Shown one piece after another: positions 11,788 to 23,960 of a stretch of DNA of 64,000 nucleotides. The notes beneath the pieces were generated by a model that did no database searches, was not told the origin of the DNA, and saw only the letters and a program-made list of their open reading frames with translations. Each line of letters opens with the position of its first letter. Within the stretch, counting starts at the first letter, position 1. A program made the translations under genes and the position numbers. Source of the DNA: Cryptomeria japonica (taxonomy: Eukaryota; Streptophyta; Pinopsida; Cupressales; Cupressaceae); assembly GCF_030272615.1 (NCBI RefSeq), contig NC_081415.1, forward strand, positions 623,281,740 through 623,345,739, written 5' to 3'.

Positions 11788-14700
11788 CTATTCCGGATCA
11801 TGGGTGGCATATTTAGTTGACCACTCACCATACACCTCTTCTATCGGCCATGAGAAATTAATCACTTTATCCCTGGTCTTAGTCAACCTTTTCCAAGAAT
11901 TTCTCATTTTGTTGACTTCTGAATTGAGAAAACCATAATGTGACTTAATTTTCTCTATCTCTTGTATTGTCAAAACAAAGAAAGAAGCATCATCTAGATC
12001 AATAATTCCGTTAACTCTTGCTGACAATTTAGCTTCTATCTCCTTAAGCCACATTTATTTGTCCTTTAATTGATTCGGGCTAGCAAAAACTCCTGGGAGC
12101 AACTAAAAAACTTGATCAGTGTACTCCTTTTCGCACAAACTAACCTTCCTATCCACATTATCCACCTTTGCTACTAATTCTACTAAGACTTTAGCGACAT
12201 CGGAAGTAGATTTGATGATGGGATTGGCCCTTGCTTCATCGCAGGATACACACATAAACTCTAAATCTTGCTCCTTAGGCCTCCATTTGTCAAAAATAGG
12301 TGTCAAAATGGTGTTGTCTCTCATGAGCTCATTCCATATATCCATAATTTTACCTACATTGTTGTGGAGCAATAAGGCATAATCTAGAAATTGTAGCCCT
12401 TACTCTCTCCTCATACTTCATTGCATATAAGGCCTGAGCCTGTTTCAAGTTTTCTAATTCTTGAGGAGTAATTTCAACCATTTGAGAACTGGAGGGTGCC
12501 GGAGATGGTGGAAAATGAATGATAGGGCTAGTAGGTGGAGGTCTTGCAGGAGAAGAGGAGATCATCAGTTTTGAAGACTCACCTTGATGGTATTGTCGAG
12601 TCAACTGGCTCTGCAACTTGGCAATGATGCTATCCTAACCTCTTACCTCCTCCTTGGCATTGTTATAGGCCTTCAAAACTGTCTCCAACTTAACTTGGAG
12701 GGCCTCTTTCTCTTTATCTTGTTTCTCTGCTACTGCAACACTAAATTTTGTAGTCTCTAACACAGTGCTAGCAACCTCCACTACCATTGTACTCTACACT
12801 CTCTTCACCATCATCCCACCAAGGTAACTTGACCCTGGGGTGTCTTTTCTTTTCTTACTCTCATTTCTCTTGAGAGACCACATGATGAGTGCAACATTAT
12901 CCTTATTGAAAGTAATCACTTCCATGGGTTTAGTCTCTTTTCTCACTGCATCTAGTACCAGGGCGTCTGCTATATCCCATTCGGGTAAAATAAACACTCC
13001 AGCTTGTGCTACCATATCTCTTCCTTACTTAGGGGTGATGGTTTTGAATTCTTCCATCATCTCTTGCTTTATTTCCTCTTCTACCATGGCTGGATCTTTA
13101 TTGGGTTGCTCAGCCTTTCTCTTTTCACATCTAGCATTATATTTATCTATGTGTTGTTTCCATATAAACTGCATAAATGCTTCTAATGTGACATAATTGT
13201 TATTAGCTAAGAAGGCATTACTTGCCTGCTTTATCTCAGGATCCCACTCCTGGCCTTTGAGTTCAGTGGTAGTGGTATCCATTTCAGCAGCAATGGGTTC
13301 TTCTGGCATTCCTTCCTCAACTTCATTATAAGTGGAGGCAATTTCCCCTAGGCTACCTAACTGTAGGAGTTGCTTAGCTGCTGCTTGCTCATTTCCTATA
13401 TGGATAGGGGATTGGGATGGGGAATACAAAGGTGTATCTAATTGTGCTTCTTTCCTAACCCTTTGCTTCTTTGGGCTTTCTTGGATGTCAATGACATCTT
13501 GGATCTTCCTCTTTCCTTTGGAGGTAGAGGGCTCCCCTGTTTTAGGCATCAACACACTATAACTAGATTTCTTATGCAGTGTATAATCACCAGGAGGGAT
13601 TGCTTTACTAGAAGCTGACCTACTTAGGATCATTCTTGCCTTCTTAGGGTTGCTTTTGATTACAACTTCCCTCTTCTCCTTCAGGGTCTGCATCACATCT
13701 TCAAAACAAAAAATCAAAAACTTTATTTTCTCCTGCAGAGGGAAAAAGCTAGACAATGAGTCATAGCTAGCATCAAACTGATGCACAAAATCCAAAGCTT
13801 TCTTATAAGCCACCCACTTCTCTTTCCTTAGCTCCTACTCATCTAGGTCAAAACCATTTCTGATGAGGTCTTCAAGAAATTGGAATTGATGAGGCCTACC
13901 TCTACATGCTACCTTCTTTTTAAACATACCGTTGAAGAAGTCTTTTGGATCAGCACACCTAGACACTGCAATGGACAAATGATAAGGCTTGAGGAAATCT
14001 TCAAAGCAATTCCAGCCTCCCTTTGTTATTACAAACTGGTGGGCTATGGTAGTTGTAGGGAAAATAGTCGCTTTACCCCTGCCTGTCAACTCTGCCTCTT
14101 TTAAGCCACCAATTTGTCTAAGGATCTCTGCAATTCTCACTTTGAGAGGGACTTGATAAGGTAGCAAAAATGGGGTGCCTCTGAAACCAAACACTCTGAA
14201 AACTGTGGAGACTGGATACAAGTAAATGTCACCCTAGTTATGGACAATTTTTATGTTCTGTGCGAATTCTTTTGGTCTTATGAATTCCAGAAGAACTTTG
14301 GGGATTCTTGGGTTCTCAGAGTAGAGGAGAGTCCTTATCTTGGATGCAAAATATTTATCAAACTTCAAAAAACTGGCATCCTCTCTATCGTATGACAACA
14401 CAGTACTCCATAATTGTACCAACATTTTTTCTCCTTCTTTCTCCTTAACAAGGTCCAGTCCACTAGCAAAGTAATCACCACCTTTGAAGAGAAAAAGATG
14501 CATCAGGAGTGAGTACCATCCAAAAGGCCTATCCACCTTTCCATTCTTGATTCCTATTAAACCTCCATCAATAGCATCAGCAACGAAAGAGGCATAATCA
14601 AATGTAATTGCAAGAGAAGGATTCAAAATCTGAGCAATCATTAGTAGGTAATGATTTGGCATATTTGCTTCAGCATCTTCTCCCAAAACTTGGCAAAGTG

Positions 14701-15332
14701 TCCAATACATTCCTTTAGCCCTCAAGGTGAACATACTGAATTAAAAGGGCTCTTGTGTGTTGGGTCCTACAACTGTTAACCCTCCTATCTTCACAAAAAA
14801 CTCCTTGAGAGTCCCGTTCCTGAGATGACTCCTCTGTGCACCGTAAATTTGGGCTAATGATGTGAAATTTATAGGTTCTATAAAATTGGTGAACTCATTA
14901 AGCCCAAAAGATTTCCTGAATTCTTAAGCATTAATCTCAACAAGGGTTTTCCCATTTATATCCCAAATGCTTCTTGTGACTGGATCATAGTTGAGCGCAA
15001 TTTGGGTCAATAAATCTATGTCCATAAATACCCCTGGGACTACTAATTTTCCTAACATCTAATTCCCAGATACTGTTTTGCGGGGTAGGAGAATTTTTCA
15101 TTCCGAATCCAATTTTAAACAACCCCAACCCAAACAATCCAATCTGTGGGTCTCTCAACTAGTTACCCTTGTCATATAGTCCTTCTCCTATCTTTAAACG
15201 GGGAGCCTTGGGCACTAATTCTTTTGCCTTTGATGCTTGATTAGTTGACAACGTCAACTGTTCTAAAAAATCATCATAGACACTCCTTTCTGAATAGTTA
15301 ACTTTGCCAGAAAATTCTCTTTAAGGAGCCAT
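11788..15332 (-). pseudogene. LTR-resident long ORF, copy in the 3' LTR
   Basis: Unrecognised protein, decayed. Open pieces in order are 14734-14234, 14221-13835, 13813-13025, 13015-12794, 12616-12350, 12372-12103 and 12054-11788, each matching the copy in the other LTR. The first ATG shared by both copies is at 15332 (MAP, then a stop in both). The N-terminal part holds FTLRAKGMYWTLCQVLGEDA and PFGWYSLLMHLFLFKGGDY. The middle carries KGKRKIQDV and SPKKQRV basic clusters and a Glu-rich stretch. The C-terminal part is Lys/Glu-rich and helical. Stops and shifts differ from the other copy in many places, so the ancestor was probably one ORF of about 1,200 codons. Confidence 0.7.
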
Positions 15333-15699
15333 TTTGAAAATGTAAGAAATGAATACCAGTCTTAAACAATTCTGTGATGAATCAATTATCTTATGTAAAA
15401 CAAGGATTGCTACACAAGAATACGAGAGAACCTGTTCTTCACTTGAAGGAATTTTCTCTGCAACTGAACTGACTTGCTCTGTACCTGAAGAAAAACACTC
15501 TGCATCCGCTATTCTACAAAATTCTTTAAAAGATATCTTCACCTAGTTGATAGGAAATCAAATATTGTACTCAGGGCCTTAACTACAACATTGATTCTGC
15601 ATGCTTTGGCCATCCCTTCAAAATTGAATTCATATGAGAATTCATATTTTTCGCTCCAACGGGTCACAACATTCCTGCAAGTGTTTTATTTTGCTCTTT

Positions 15700-16800
15700 C
15701 ACGACTTCGTGAAGCATAACTATTAGGCAGCTTGGTCCTGCAAAATAGCGCCGACTGTCCGATCAAAAGAAACTTGATCGAGCGTTAGATTAAATAATAG
15801 CTTTGGCTCCATGCTGGGTCCCGCTTCTTTATTGGCTACATGATACCATGTGGCGCCCAACCACTGACCTTGAAGTTTCCTTCGCATTCCACTTGATACT
15901 GGCCACGTGTCTTTCCTTGATTCCATCGGTTCCACCTTGGTGGGCCCACAACTTTCTTCTTAGACCATGTGTTGCCGGACACGTGGATGGCTCTCATTCA
16001 CTCTCACTATTTCATGGGGTATAAAGAATGAGCATCTTACCCTTGCGAAATAGCGTAGGCCGTCGGATGATCTTTTAAGTTGATCGGCATTTAACCGTCT
16101 GAAAAGGCTTTCAGGAGGGGTGGGCTTGCTGACTCACTGTGAACACCTGGCGTCCAGTCATCATTGGAGCTGGCTTGTCACTTTGTTATACGCCGAAAGG
16201 AAACCACGAGGCCTCAATTTATTCTTGATAGCTATATCCACCAGGCTATCTATCAGAACATGTGGACAGCTCTCATTCACTCTTGCTATTTTGTGGGGTA
16301 TAAAGAACGAGCAACTTACCCTTGCGAAATAGCACGAGCCGTCGGATCATCTTTTAAGTTGATCGACATTTAACCATCTGAAAAAGGCTTTCGGGAGGGG
16401 CGGGCCCTCTGACTCACTATGAACACCTAGCGTCCAGTCATCTACAGTGCTGACATGTCACTTTTTTATACGTTGAAAGAAACCGTAGGGCCCCAACAAA
16501 CTCTTGATAGCTGTACCCGCTAGGTCATCTCCTAACTGCGACCTGACTCACCTCTAGGGCCTGCCTTTTAGCCTTTAATCCTGACCCACTGACTGTTGTG
16601 ACTTGTGCCACGTGCCACCATTTTAATCTCTATCATCAACCAGCTGGACCATCTATGTGGCATGCCATGTCATTTTTGCAACTTCGCTGGTTTTAAACTA
16701 TGCGCAACTTCGCCTAGCGAAATAGCGAAAGCCGTAGATCCATCCGCGAGATGCGCACTAGTTACTGGGCCCGACAACTTTAAGAGAAAAACATATAAGG
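15700..16800 (-). promoter_or_regulatory. GC-richer U3 repeats in the 3' LTR
   Basis: This part of the LTR is richer in G and C than its surroundings. It contains two units of about 280 bp (from about 15977 and about 16259) with shared blocks GCTCTCATTCACTCT, GTATAAAGAA and GAACACC. A 60-bp motif with GAAATAGCG and TTTTAAGTTGATCG recurs. CACGTG cores lie at 15904-15909, 15980-15985 and 16609-16614. TATAAAA reads on the minus strand at 16470-16464. The composition suggests an enhancer or promoter (U3), but function is inferred. Confidence 0.55.
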
Positions 16801-17220
16801 CATAAATTTTTTGATTAATTAACATAACCGCCCAGGCAAACAACAAGGGGGGACACTTCCTACGACCCCATGACCCATTACTTAAGTGAATAAAGTAACG
16901 AAAGATTAGAAACCAAAGGGTTTAAAAAAAACACAAGAGGATCTAAAATCAAAAACCCTTAAACCCTTGAGGTCTAAAACAAAGCTGAAGCATTTGAAAC
17001 TGCATCCTATTCAAAAATTCAACAAACCATAGCCAATCATGGGGAAGAAAAACCCATTTTTAATCAATGATAACAGCGGCTCTGACTGGGGATGGTTGAT
17101 CGCAAGGTCAACACAAGAAAACTCAGAAACTCTGGAGAAACAGACCAAAACATAGACCAAAATAGGAAGGCAGGAAAGGAATAAAATATGTACAAACAAA
17201 GGACCTACCGAGCATGGACA

Positions 17221-18015
17221 TTAAGAGAAATAATGCTTCAGGAATTGTCCATGCACTAGAAATTCCTGCATTTCATCATCCATATTCTTCAAGAAATATG
17301 AATTCTTGCCATTTAAGTCACAAACCACAAAAGGGCCAATCCATAGTGATTCAAATTTCTTATGCTTTCCCTTATCTTGTCCTTTAGCATTCCATTGAAG
17401 AACCATGTCATCAATTTGAAAGTTCCTTAGTGATGTCCTTTTGTCAAAAAGATACTTTGACTGCAACTGGATCTTCTGATTTTTCTTATGGGTAGAAGTC
17501 CTAAGCTCCTCCATTTCTACAATTTGGATCATTCTGTTTTCCATTGGTTCAGATACCTCCATGTTCTCATTTTGCAAAAACTTATACACTGGAAGAAGGT
17601 TATTTATCGGCAATCTGGCTTGGGTACCATAAACTAATTCAAAAGGTGACATTCCAATGGATTTCTTAATTGTTATTCTATCTGCCCATAGAGCTAACTT
17701 CAGCTTTTGATCCCAAGATCTCTTATTCTCTTTTATGATTTTCTTGATGATATTCAACAAGCTTTTATTACTGGATTCTGCTTGTCCATTCCCCTGAGGG
17801 TGATAAGGTGAAGAGTATGACATGAGTATACCATGACTAGTACAAAAGCCTACAAATTCTTTTGTTCTGAAACACATGGCATTATCCATCACCAATTTTG
17901 CAGGTGTTCTAAATCTAGTTACAATATTATCCATTAGGAAATCAATGACAACTTTACTAGTAGCTCTTCTTGTAGGGATGGCTTCTATCCATTTGGTGAA
18001 ATAATCAGTGGCCAC
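17221..18015 (-). pseudogene. gypsy integrase core and C-terminal domain
   Basis: 264 codons from ATDYFTKWIEAIP to the end. The first catalytic Asp lies just upstream (GIDFIGEI, about 18060-18037). The second is in KLVMDNAMCF (residues about 41-50) and the Glu in NGQAESSNKSL (about 75-85). KSIGMSPFELVYGTQARLP is the usual end of the core, and FQIDDMVLQWNAKGQDKG with FESLWIGPFVVCDLNGKN is the C-terminal SH3-like domain. No chromodomain is present, as expected for the Tat/Athila branch. It is the last pol domain, 145 bp from the 3' LTR. Met at 18015 is internal, and upstream stops show the gene is broken. Confidence 0.9.
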
Positions 18016-18078
18016 TATGATCCATCCATGACCTCTCCCTGACTTCTCAACAATTTCTCCAATAAAATCAATGCCCCA

Positions 18079-18297
18079 CTAGACAAAAGGAGCTTCTATA
18101 GAGACTGGATTTAGGGGTAAGGCTCCTTCATACTTGAGCTTGGATGAGAATCTCTGACATGGGTCACATCTCCAAACATATGCATGGGTATCTTTAAATA
18201 AGGTGGGCCAATAATACCCAGTCTGGATTATCTTACCAGTAGTAGTCTTAGCAAAATAGCGACCTCCACATACTCCATCATGCATTTCAATCAACAC
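18079..18297 (-). pseudogene. gypsy integrase zinc-binding domain
   Basis: 72 codons: MHDGVCGGRYFAKTTTGKII, YYWPTLFKDTHAYVWRCDPC and QRFSS. This is the HHCC domain of gypsy integrase. His at MHDG and the CDPC cysteines are present, but the second His, usually GH(F/Y), is Arg here. It ends at a TAG (replacing the residue before WGIDFIG), which separates it from the core. Confidence 0.87.
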
Positions 18298-18408
18298 CTA
18301 TTTAGCTTTAAATTCATCCAAACACATTAGTAACTCTCCATCTCTTTTCCTCCAGAAAAGATCACCCTAAATGAGCACATATTTTTGGGACTTGAGTTTC
18401 AGAGTTCT

Positions 18409-20358
18409 TTACTGATTGTATGTCATTTCTTCTGGGAGTGTATCACCTCTCAAAATTTGGATTATCTCTATGTACCAGGGTTGCCTCTCAATACTAGTGA
18501 CCAAAGCATCTCTAACCTCAACATTGTGTATTTCTACATTCATGAGATTAGACTTAGTCATGAGCTTAGCCAAACTTAAACCTCTCACCAATTTGGTGAT
18601 CTTTATCTCCAAGTTGAATTCCTGAATTCTATTAATCCATCTGCATCTCTTCCCATTAACCTTAGACTGAGACAAAATATCTTTAACTACAGCATGTGAG
18701 ACATAGGCAATGATATTTGGACTCACTAAATATGGCCTAAAAAACTTAACAGCTTTAACTAGGGCATAAGCTTGTTTCTCCATGGTTTCATATTTTAGTT
18801 CTGCCTCCTGCAAAGACTTACTGTAGAAGGCTATGGGATGTTCATATCTTTCATTGTCCTTTTGTAGTAATACTGCAGCCACCATATGATATGAAGCAAA
18901 AGAAAATAGAGAAAAAGGCTTACTATAATCAGGAGATTTCAACACTGGTGCCTCCTGGATTGCCTTCTTAATCTCAACAAAATCTTTTGAAGCTTCTTGA
19001 TCCCAATAAAATTTTGTATCCTTCTTAAGCAATTTGACGATAAGCTTCACTATCTCTACGAAGTTTGCAATGAATCTCCTGACAAAATTTACTTTACCTA
19101 AAAAGGATTGGATACCTTTCACATTTTTAGGTTCAGACACCTTATTGATTGCTTCAATTCTCTCAGGGTCTATTCTTCCCCCCTCCTTGGAAACTATGTG
19201 TCCTAGTAACTTTCCCTCAGTGACCCCAAAATGACATTTCTTGGGATTTGGTGATACACCAAATTCCAAGGCTTTATTGAACACCTTCTCTAGATGTCCA
19301 CAATGATCATCATCTTTCTTAGAGAAACAAATTAGATCATCTTGATAAACCACCATGATGATGTTTATGAATTCTTTGAAAGCTACATCCATAGCTCTCT
19401 GAAATGTAGCTCCTGCATTTTTTAATCCAAATGGCATTCTCACATATACATAGGTTCCCCATGGAGTAGTGAAAGTTGTCTTAAAATTTTCAGACTCCTT
19501 TACCAACACTTGATTATATCCTAAGAAACCATCCATCATGGATAAAAGATCACATCCTATCACTCTTTGTAGCATGGCTTCCATATTTGGGGATGAGTAG
19601 TTATCTTTCAAGGAAGCAACATTTAGATTCCTAAAATCTACACACAATCTGATGTCTCCATTCTTCTTCCTCACTGGGACCAAATTGGAGACCCATGAAG
19701 AATGCCTTATTGGTTTGATAATCCCCCCTTCTCTCAATTTGGTCAACTCTTGTTGCATTTTAGTTTCTAACAAGGGATTGATAGGCCTCTGTTTCTGTTT
19801 GAAAGGCTTAGCATCTGGAAGTAAACGAACTTCATGCTGAAAAAGATCTTGTCTATATACATTTAGGTCTTCATAAGACCAAGCAAAGACATGCTTATAC
19901 CTTTTCAATAAATTAATAAGGTTAGTCCTGACATGAGGGGGTAGTTTCTTTCCAATATATACCAACTTAGGGGATGATTCTGTCCCCAGGTTTACCTCCT
20001 CTAACTCTTCCAACTTGGTGGTAGACTGCTGATGTAAATGACTATCATTATAACTAAACATGCTCTCCAGCTCCACCAACCCTTTAGGTATTTCATTGGT
20101 TTCCAACTGGACCACATCATTTCCAAACATTGTCTCTCTGTTGTCTACCACTTCCACCAATGCATTACAATCAATATTTTGTCCATCATAATCATCAACA
20201 CATTGGATAAACCTAAGAATGTCTTCATCATCAGCAAAAACTTGCCAATTGTACACATTATCAGGAATAGCAGGCCTAGATTTTATTTCCACAGTGGAAA
20301 TACCGGTTAGCATTGCATCATCATTTTTCAAAACAACATTAGCTAGGAAATCTGCCAT
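18409..20358 (-). pseudogene. gypsy reverse transcriptase and degenerate RNase H
   Basis: Longest ORF in the window (649 codons) and unbroken. Residues 1-11 (MADFLANVVLK) are the tail of the upstream RNase H. The reverse transcriptase starts at about residue 190: FKQKQRPINP, IIKPIRHSSWVSNLVPVRKK, IRLCVDFRNLN, MMDGFLGYNQ, MPFGLKNAGATFQRAMD. The active site at 19347-19336 reads YQDD where YVDD or YIDD is usual. A second, degenerate RNase H starts at about residue 484 (FASYHMVAAVLLQK, PIAFYSKSL, ELKYETMEKQAYAL), with Phe-Ala-Ser where active enzymes have Asp. The Met start is an artefact of an upstream TAG. It is the pol core of the giant element. Confidence 0.93.
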
Positions 20359-20820
20359 AATATTTTTTGCTCGCTCTATCCAATTAATAGAAAATGCATC
20401 AAAATGCTCAATAACATCCCAAATAGCATGCTTATACTACTTTAATCTATCATTCTTGGATGCATATTTAGATCTCACTTGAGAAACAACCAATTCTGAA
20501 TCCCCCATTACTTTCAGCAGTTGGATTCCATGCTTTTTTGCAACCTCAAGTCCTAGAAATAGGGCTTCATACTCTGCAGTATTATTTGTGCACTAGAACG
20601 CCAATAAAAATGAGTATTTAAAAGTTATACCTGATGGGGACACAAGAACAACCCCCACTCCAGATCCTTCTTTGGAGCAAGCTCCATCAAAATACATCTG
20701 CCACAACCCATACTGTTGTGCCTGTAGCTCAACCACAATAGGGTTAGTATTCTTCAATTGAGGTGAAATTGGTTGAAGTCTAAAGTTATCTAAATCTACA
20801 TCGATCATACAATTAAGCAT
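20350..20820 (-). pseudogene. archaeal-type RNase H domain upstream of the RT
   Basis: The frame from 20820 reads LWQMYFDGACSKEGSGVGVV, then after a TAG at about 20595-20593, NNTAEYEALFLGLEVAK, VMGDSELVVSQVRSKY, a second stop (about 20438) and INWIERAKNIMADFLA, which continues into the next ORF. The four acidic residues of an active RNase H are present: FDGA, AEYEA, GDSE and MADF. This is the aRNH type known from Tat gypsy elements. Here it lies before the reverse transcriptase, while a degenerate RNase H follows it. Both stops lie where a Gln codon is plausible (TAG from CAG). Confidence 0.85.
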
Positions 20821-20949
20821 ACTAGGGTCTACATTTTCAATTACCCTAGGAGCTCATGGCTCTCTGTATAATTTGACCTAATTTCCACTAATAGGAATGG
20901 TAGCATAAGATTAGTCCAGTTGAACATTTCCCCCTACTGTTGCTGCCCA

Positions 20950-21219
20950 CTACCTAGAAAGTAACATACCATAGTGGGGTTTAGTGTTAGTAACAATAAC
21001 ATCCATTTTGTAAGTGGCTTCAGGGAATGCTGCTATTTTTACTTCTACATCTTTCATTGTACCTATCACAGGTACTTCTTTGTTATCCATGGCATAGCAT
21101 TTCCCATACACAGTGGTTATTGATAACCCTAATTCTTTCATAACACCATAGGGCATTACATTAGCAGTGGCTCCTGAATCTATCATGTAGTTTTTAATCA
21201 ACCGGTTATTGGCTAACAA
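20950..21219 (-). pseudogene. gypsy aspartic protease
   Basis: 89 codons: LIKNYMIDSGATANVMPYGV contains the DSG active site with Asp intact, followed by MKELGL and VIVTNTKPHYGMLLSR, the usual shape of plant gypsy protease between gag and RT. It ends at a TAG just before WAATVGGNVQLD. The protein lies between the gag frames and the RNase H on the same strand. Confidence 0.87.
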
Positions 21220-21540
21220 GGTAACATAGAAGGGATCTACCTAAGAAGGCTCTTGAGTGATAGTGGTTCCAACATAAACCTCTGGGGTTTGGAACTCTTG
21301 ATCCTTTCCAACTTTAGCTAAACCGGTGGGTAATACTGTGTCACTATCAGATATACTAGAGAATAAAGACTAAGCTGCATCCTTATGTTATTTAATCTTT
21401 AGCAATTCTACTAATGGAACAGTGACCTTCATTTGAGTTAAAGCTTGGGCCATTTCAAATGTAGAACTATTGCATTTTTTAGTATTAACCCTAACCTTTT
21501 GCGTTTTGAATTGACTTGCCCTTTTCACCATCTCTGCTCC

Positions 21541-22167
21541 TTATACATCACCAACATTTTTATCATATTTGCCTTTATGTACATCCTTAACTTGTTCCCC
21601 CTTTTCTTGACTGACCTTAGGGATAGTAGTAGCACTACTTGATGCCCCCCTTTTTGTAACTTTCTTTACAAACATAGAACTCAGCTCACCCTGATCAGTG
21701 TCTCTCTTAGTGCTTCTTAGATTATAGTTATGCTTTGCTTTGGCATTTGCAGCCTTAGTGAGATTTCTAACTTCTTCCTCACTAGGCCTCCTAAGATGAA
21801 CCTCTTCATCTTCAATTGTTACCACATTCAATGTAGGATCCCAACCTAAGGCTAACTGTCCTTGCACTAGCGTTTCACTATCCAGCACATCACTGTATTC
21901 ACTTTGCACAGATTTCTCATCACTTTCTACGATGGTTTCAAACATATTAATGTCAGGCTCTGCTTCTGGTCTCATAGATTCTTTAAGAGCTTGAGCCACT
22001 GCACACTGATGAGGAGAATGTGGTCCATCACAAGCAATACACCAAGGAGTTTTTTCTATATTGTGAATAGTTTTCCCTTTCAAAGGATCTGGTGTGTCTT
22101 GACTTTGGATAATTTTGGGCTTCTCAATTTGGGGTTTACCATCCTTCCAATTGGTATTATATGGCAT
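21541..22167 (-). pseudogene. gypsy gag C-terminal part with zinc knuckle
   Basis: 208 codons. WCIACDGPHSPHQC near residue 42 is a C2HC knuckle with spacing CX2CX3HX4C, slightly different from the retroviral CX2CX4HX4C. The rest is acidic, then basic (YNLRSTKRDTD, FVKKVTKRG), typical of the gag-to-protease linker. It is followed at 21219 by the protease. Confidence 0.75.
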
Positions 22168-22191
22168 ATCATGTAATCTAGGGGGTCTATC

Positions 22192-23018
22192 TTACCAGTT
22201 ATAATGAGGTTTATCATTTTTGTTAACCTTGGCAGTCAAATCTTTCATAGTAGTAACCAATTTCTCTATTTTATCATCCTCTTTAGCAACATTATTAGGT
22301 TGTTGTTTGGTTTCTTGCCATAATCTACCATATGTCCTTCCTAATTTTCCAGATGCTTTTCTGTTACTTTCTACATTTATGAAAATTCTAAAAGCATCTC
22401 TCAAGTTATGGGGATTTTTATCTCTCAAGATATAGGCCATTTTGGAATCAAATGCATTGTAATATGTATTAAGACACGTCTTATCATCTAGCCTCATCAC
22501 TTGATACAATCTGTGCATGGCTTTCTGGATTCTGGCATTGAAATCAGTGACCATTTCATTTTCAGATTTTATAATATTGTTGAACTCTTTAGCATGAAAC
22601 TCACATTAGTCTTGTCACCATACTGCTCTTGAAAACAATTTTTAAAATCTTCCCATGAACCTATGCTATTGACTGGAAGACCTTTGTACCAATCTCTTGC
22701 ATCATCAACCAGGGATTGAACAAACAGTTTCATAATAACATCTTCATCTACTATCTCATAATCATTTATTAGATCCCCAAAAGATTTCAGATGTTCCTCA
22801 GCACTAATTGCATTGTTCCCAGCAAATTTATGAAGTCTGTCTCTTAACTCAGTGGGAACATGATTTGGATATCCTGAGATCCCATCAAAGAACAATTGTC
22901 TATATTGTTCTAGATTGATTGGTCTTCTTTGAAAATGGGTAATAGCACTATTATTTCCCATGGTCATTTTAGCTTTTGGGATTGGAGATTGAGGTGCTTG
23001 GGTGTACTGTTTATTCAT
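22192..23018 (-). pseudogene. gypsy gag capsid region (Retrotrans_gag), frameshifted
   Basis: Two frames (23018-22569 and 22554-22192) share one gene. The first has LFFDGISGYPNHVP, EHLKSFGDLI, VIMKLFVQSLVDDARDWYKG and SWEDFKNCFQEQYG, the conserved core of plant Retrotrans_gag. After a shift at about 22565, FNARIQKAMHRLYQVMRLDD and LRDAFRIFINVESNRKASG continue the capsid C-terminal half. The protein would form the particle shell. Confidence 0.85.
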
Positions 23019-23321
23019 GGGTATTTGGCTTACTGAGGCAATATTAGCTTGTATTGCAGGCTGAGTATTAACCTGAGGAAAGGAAATGTGTTGGGGATTA
23101 GGCTTGCTAAGATCTTCTGATGGGAATGTAATAGGGGGAGCCTTTAGGTAATTAATATTTCTGTTTACTTCCTAATTCGCTGCTTCTAACTCAGCCTTTT
23201 CCAGTTCCATTTGGAGATCTTCCTTTTCCTTCCTCATCCTTTCCATCTCTCTTTCATGTGCTAGAATCCTATGAGAGATCTCTTCTGCAGTTTTAGATTC
23301 TATTCCATCATCTACCCATTT

Positions 23322-23960
23322 CTATTTTCCTTTATCTAGATTGGCTTTAGGAAACAGGGAGTCATTAAATACTTCCCTAGTTGGCTGGGCTACTGACTTA
23401 CAAGCTTGTTTAGTTTTGGGGATTAGAATTTCTCTAATCACAGGGCCTTCCTCATCACTTTTTTCTTTCTCTTTAGCAAGTACTTCAAGATCAGCTATTT
23501 GTCTAAGAAGCCTATCTCTTTCCATTAGTTTGGCTTTAACTTCCTTCTCCTTATTTGCCTCCTTTTGGGCTCTTAGGGATATTAAATGATGGACTCTTCT
23601 ATTTAAATCTTCAATCTCTCGAGACACTTTATCCTCATCAGGGAAGTTTTCTTTAGAGTCTGAGGCATTAACTTGATCTATGTCAATCAGACTAATGTTC
23701 CCATCAATTGTCCTAGGAATAGAGTGCCTAATTGCGTTTGAACTGGTTCTATCTTTTGCAGAAACACTAACATGAGATAGATCTTGATTTAAAATAGGTG
23801 CATCATTAATATTTCCAAACAATCCCGAATGGAAACCTAAAATATCATGCTCTGAATCTCTGGAAGATGAATTAGACTTTGCATAAACAGGTCGATCAGG
23901 CATCTTACCAGCACTATTGTTTTTGTGCACCCAAGCAGCATTTGCTGGCTCATGCAACAA
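23322..23960 (-). pseudogene. gypsy gag N-terminal region, coiled coil
   Basis: 212 codons with no named domain. The first half is Ser/Asp-rich. Residues about 100-175 form a charged coiled coil (REIEDLNRRVHHL, KEANKEKEVKAKLMERDRLL). It precedes the capsid core on the same strand, separated by a broken stretch (23321-23020) that encodes more of the Glu/Lys-rich helix. It fits the long gag N-terminus of Tat-type elements; I cannot exclude a separate upstream ORF. Confidence 0.6.

Larger units (their letters stand above)
10766..17075 (-). repeat. 3' LTR of the giant gypsy element (6.3 kb)
   Basis: Aligns along its whole length with 24262-30529. On the minus strand it begins TGTTATCATTG at 17075 and ends GAAGACAACA at 10766. 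In that direction it holds a promoter-like segment with two repeat units of about 280 bp (about 16700-15700), a long decayed ORF (about 15540-11790) and a non-coding end. Indels distinguish it from the other copy, for example about 40 extra bases near 16531-16575 and about 20 extra near 12800-12820. Confidence 0.93.

Noticed and set aside
12840-13196. Plus-strand ORFs of 118 codons in both giant LTRs (also 26328-26684)
   Set aside because: They are antisense shadows of the LTR ORF: hydrophobic, Ser/Leu-rich translations of Lys/Glu-rich codons, with no motif.
15975-16540. Tandem units taken as a satellite or CRISPR-like array
   Set aside because: There are only about two units of about 280 bp, they are part of the LTR and recur in the other LTR; there are no short repeats with unique spacers.
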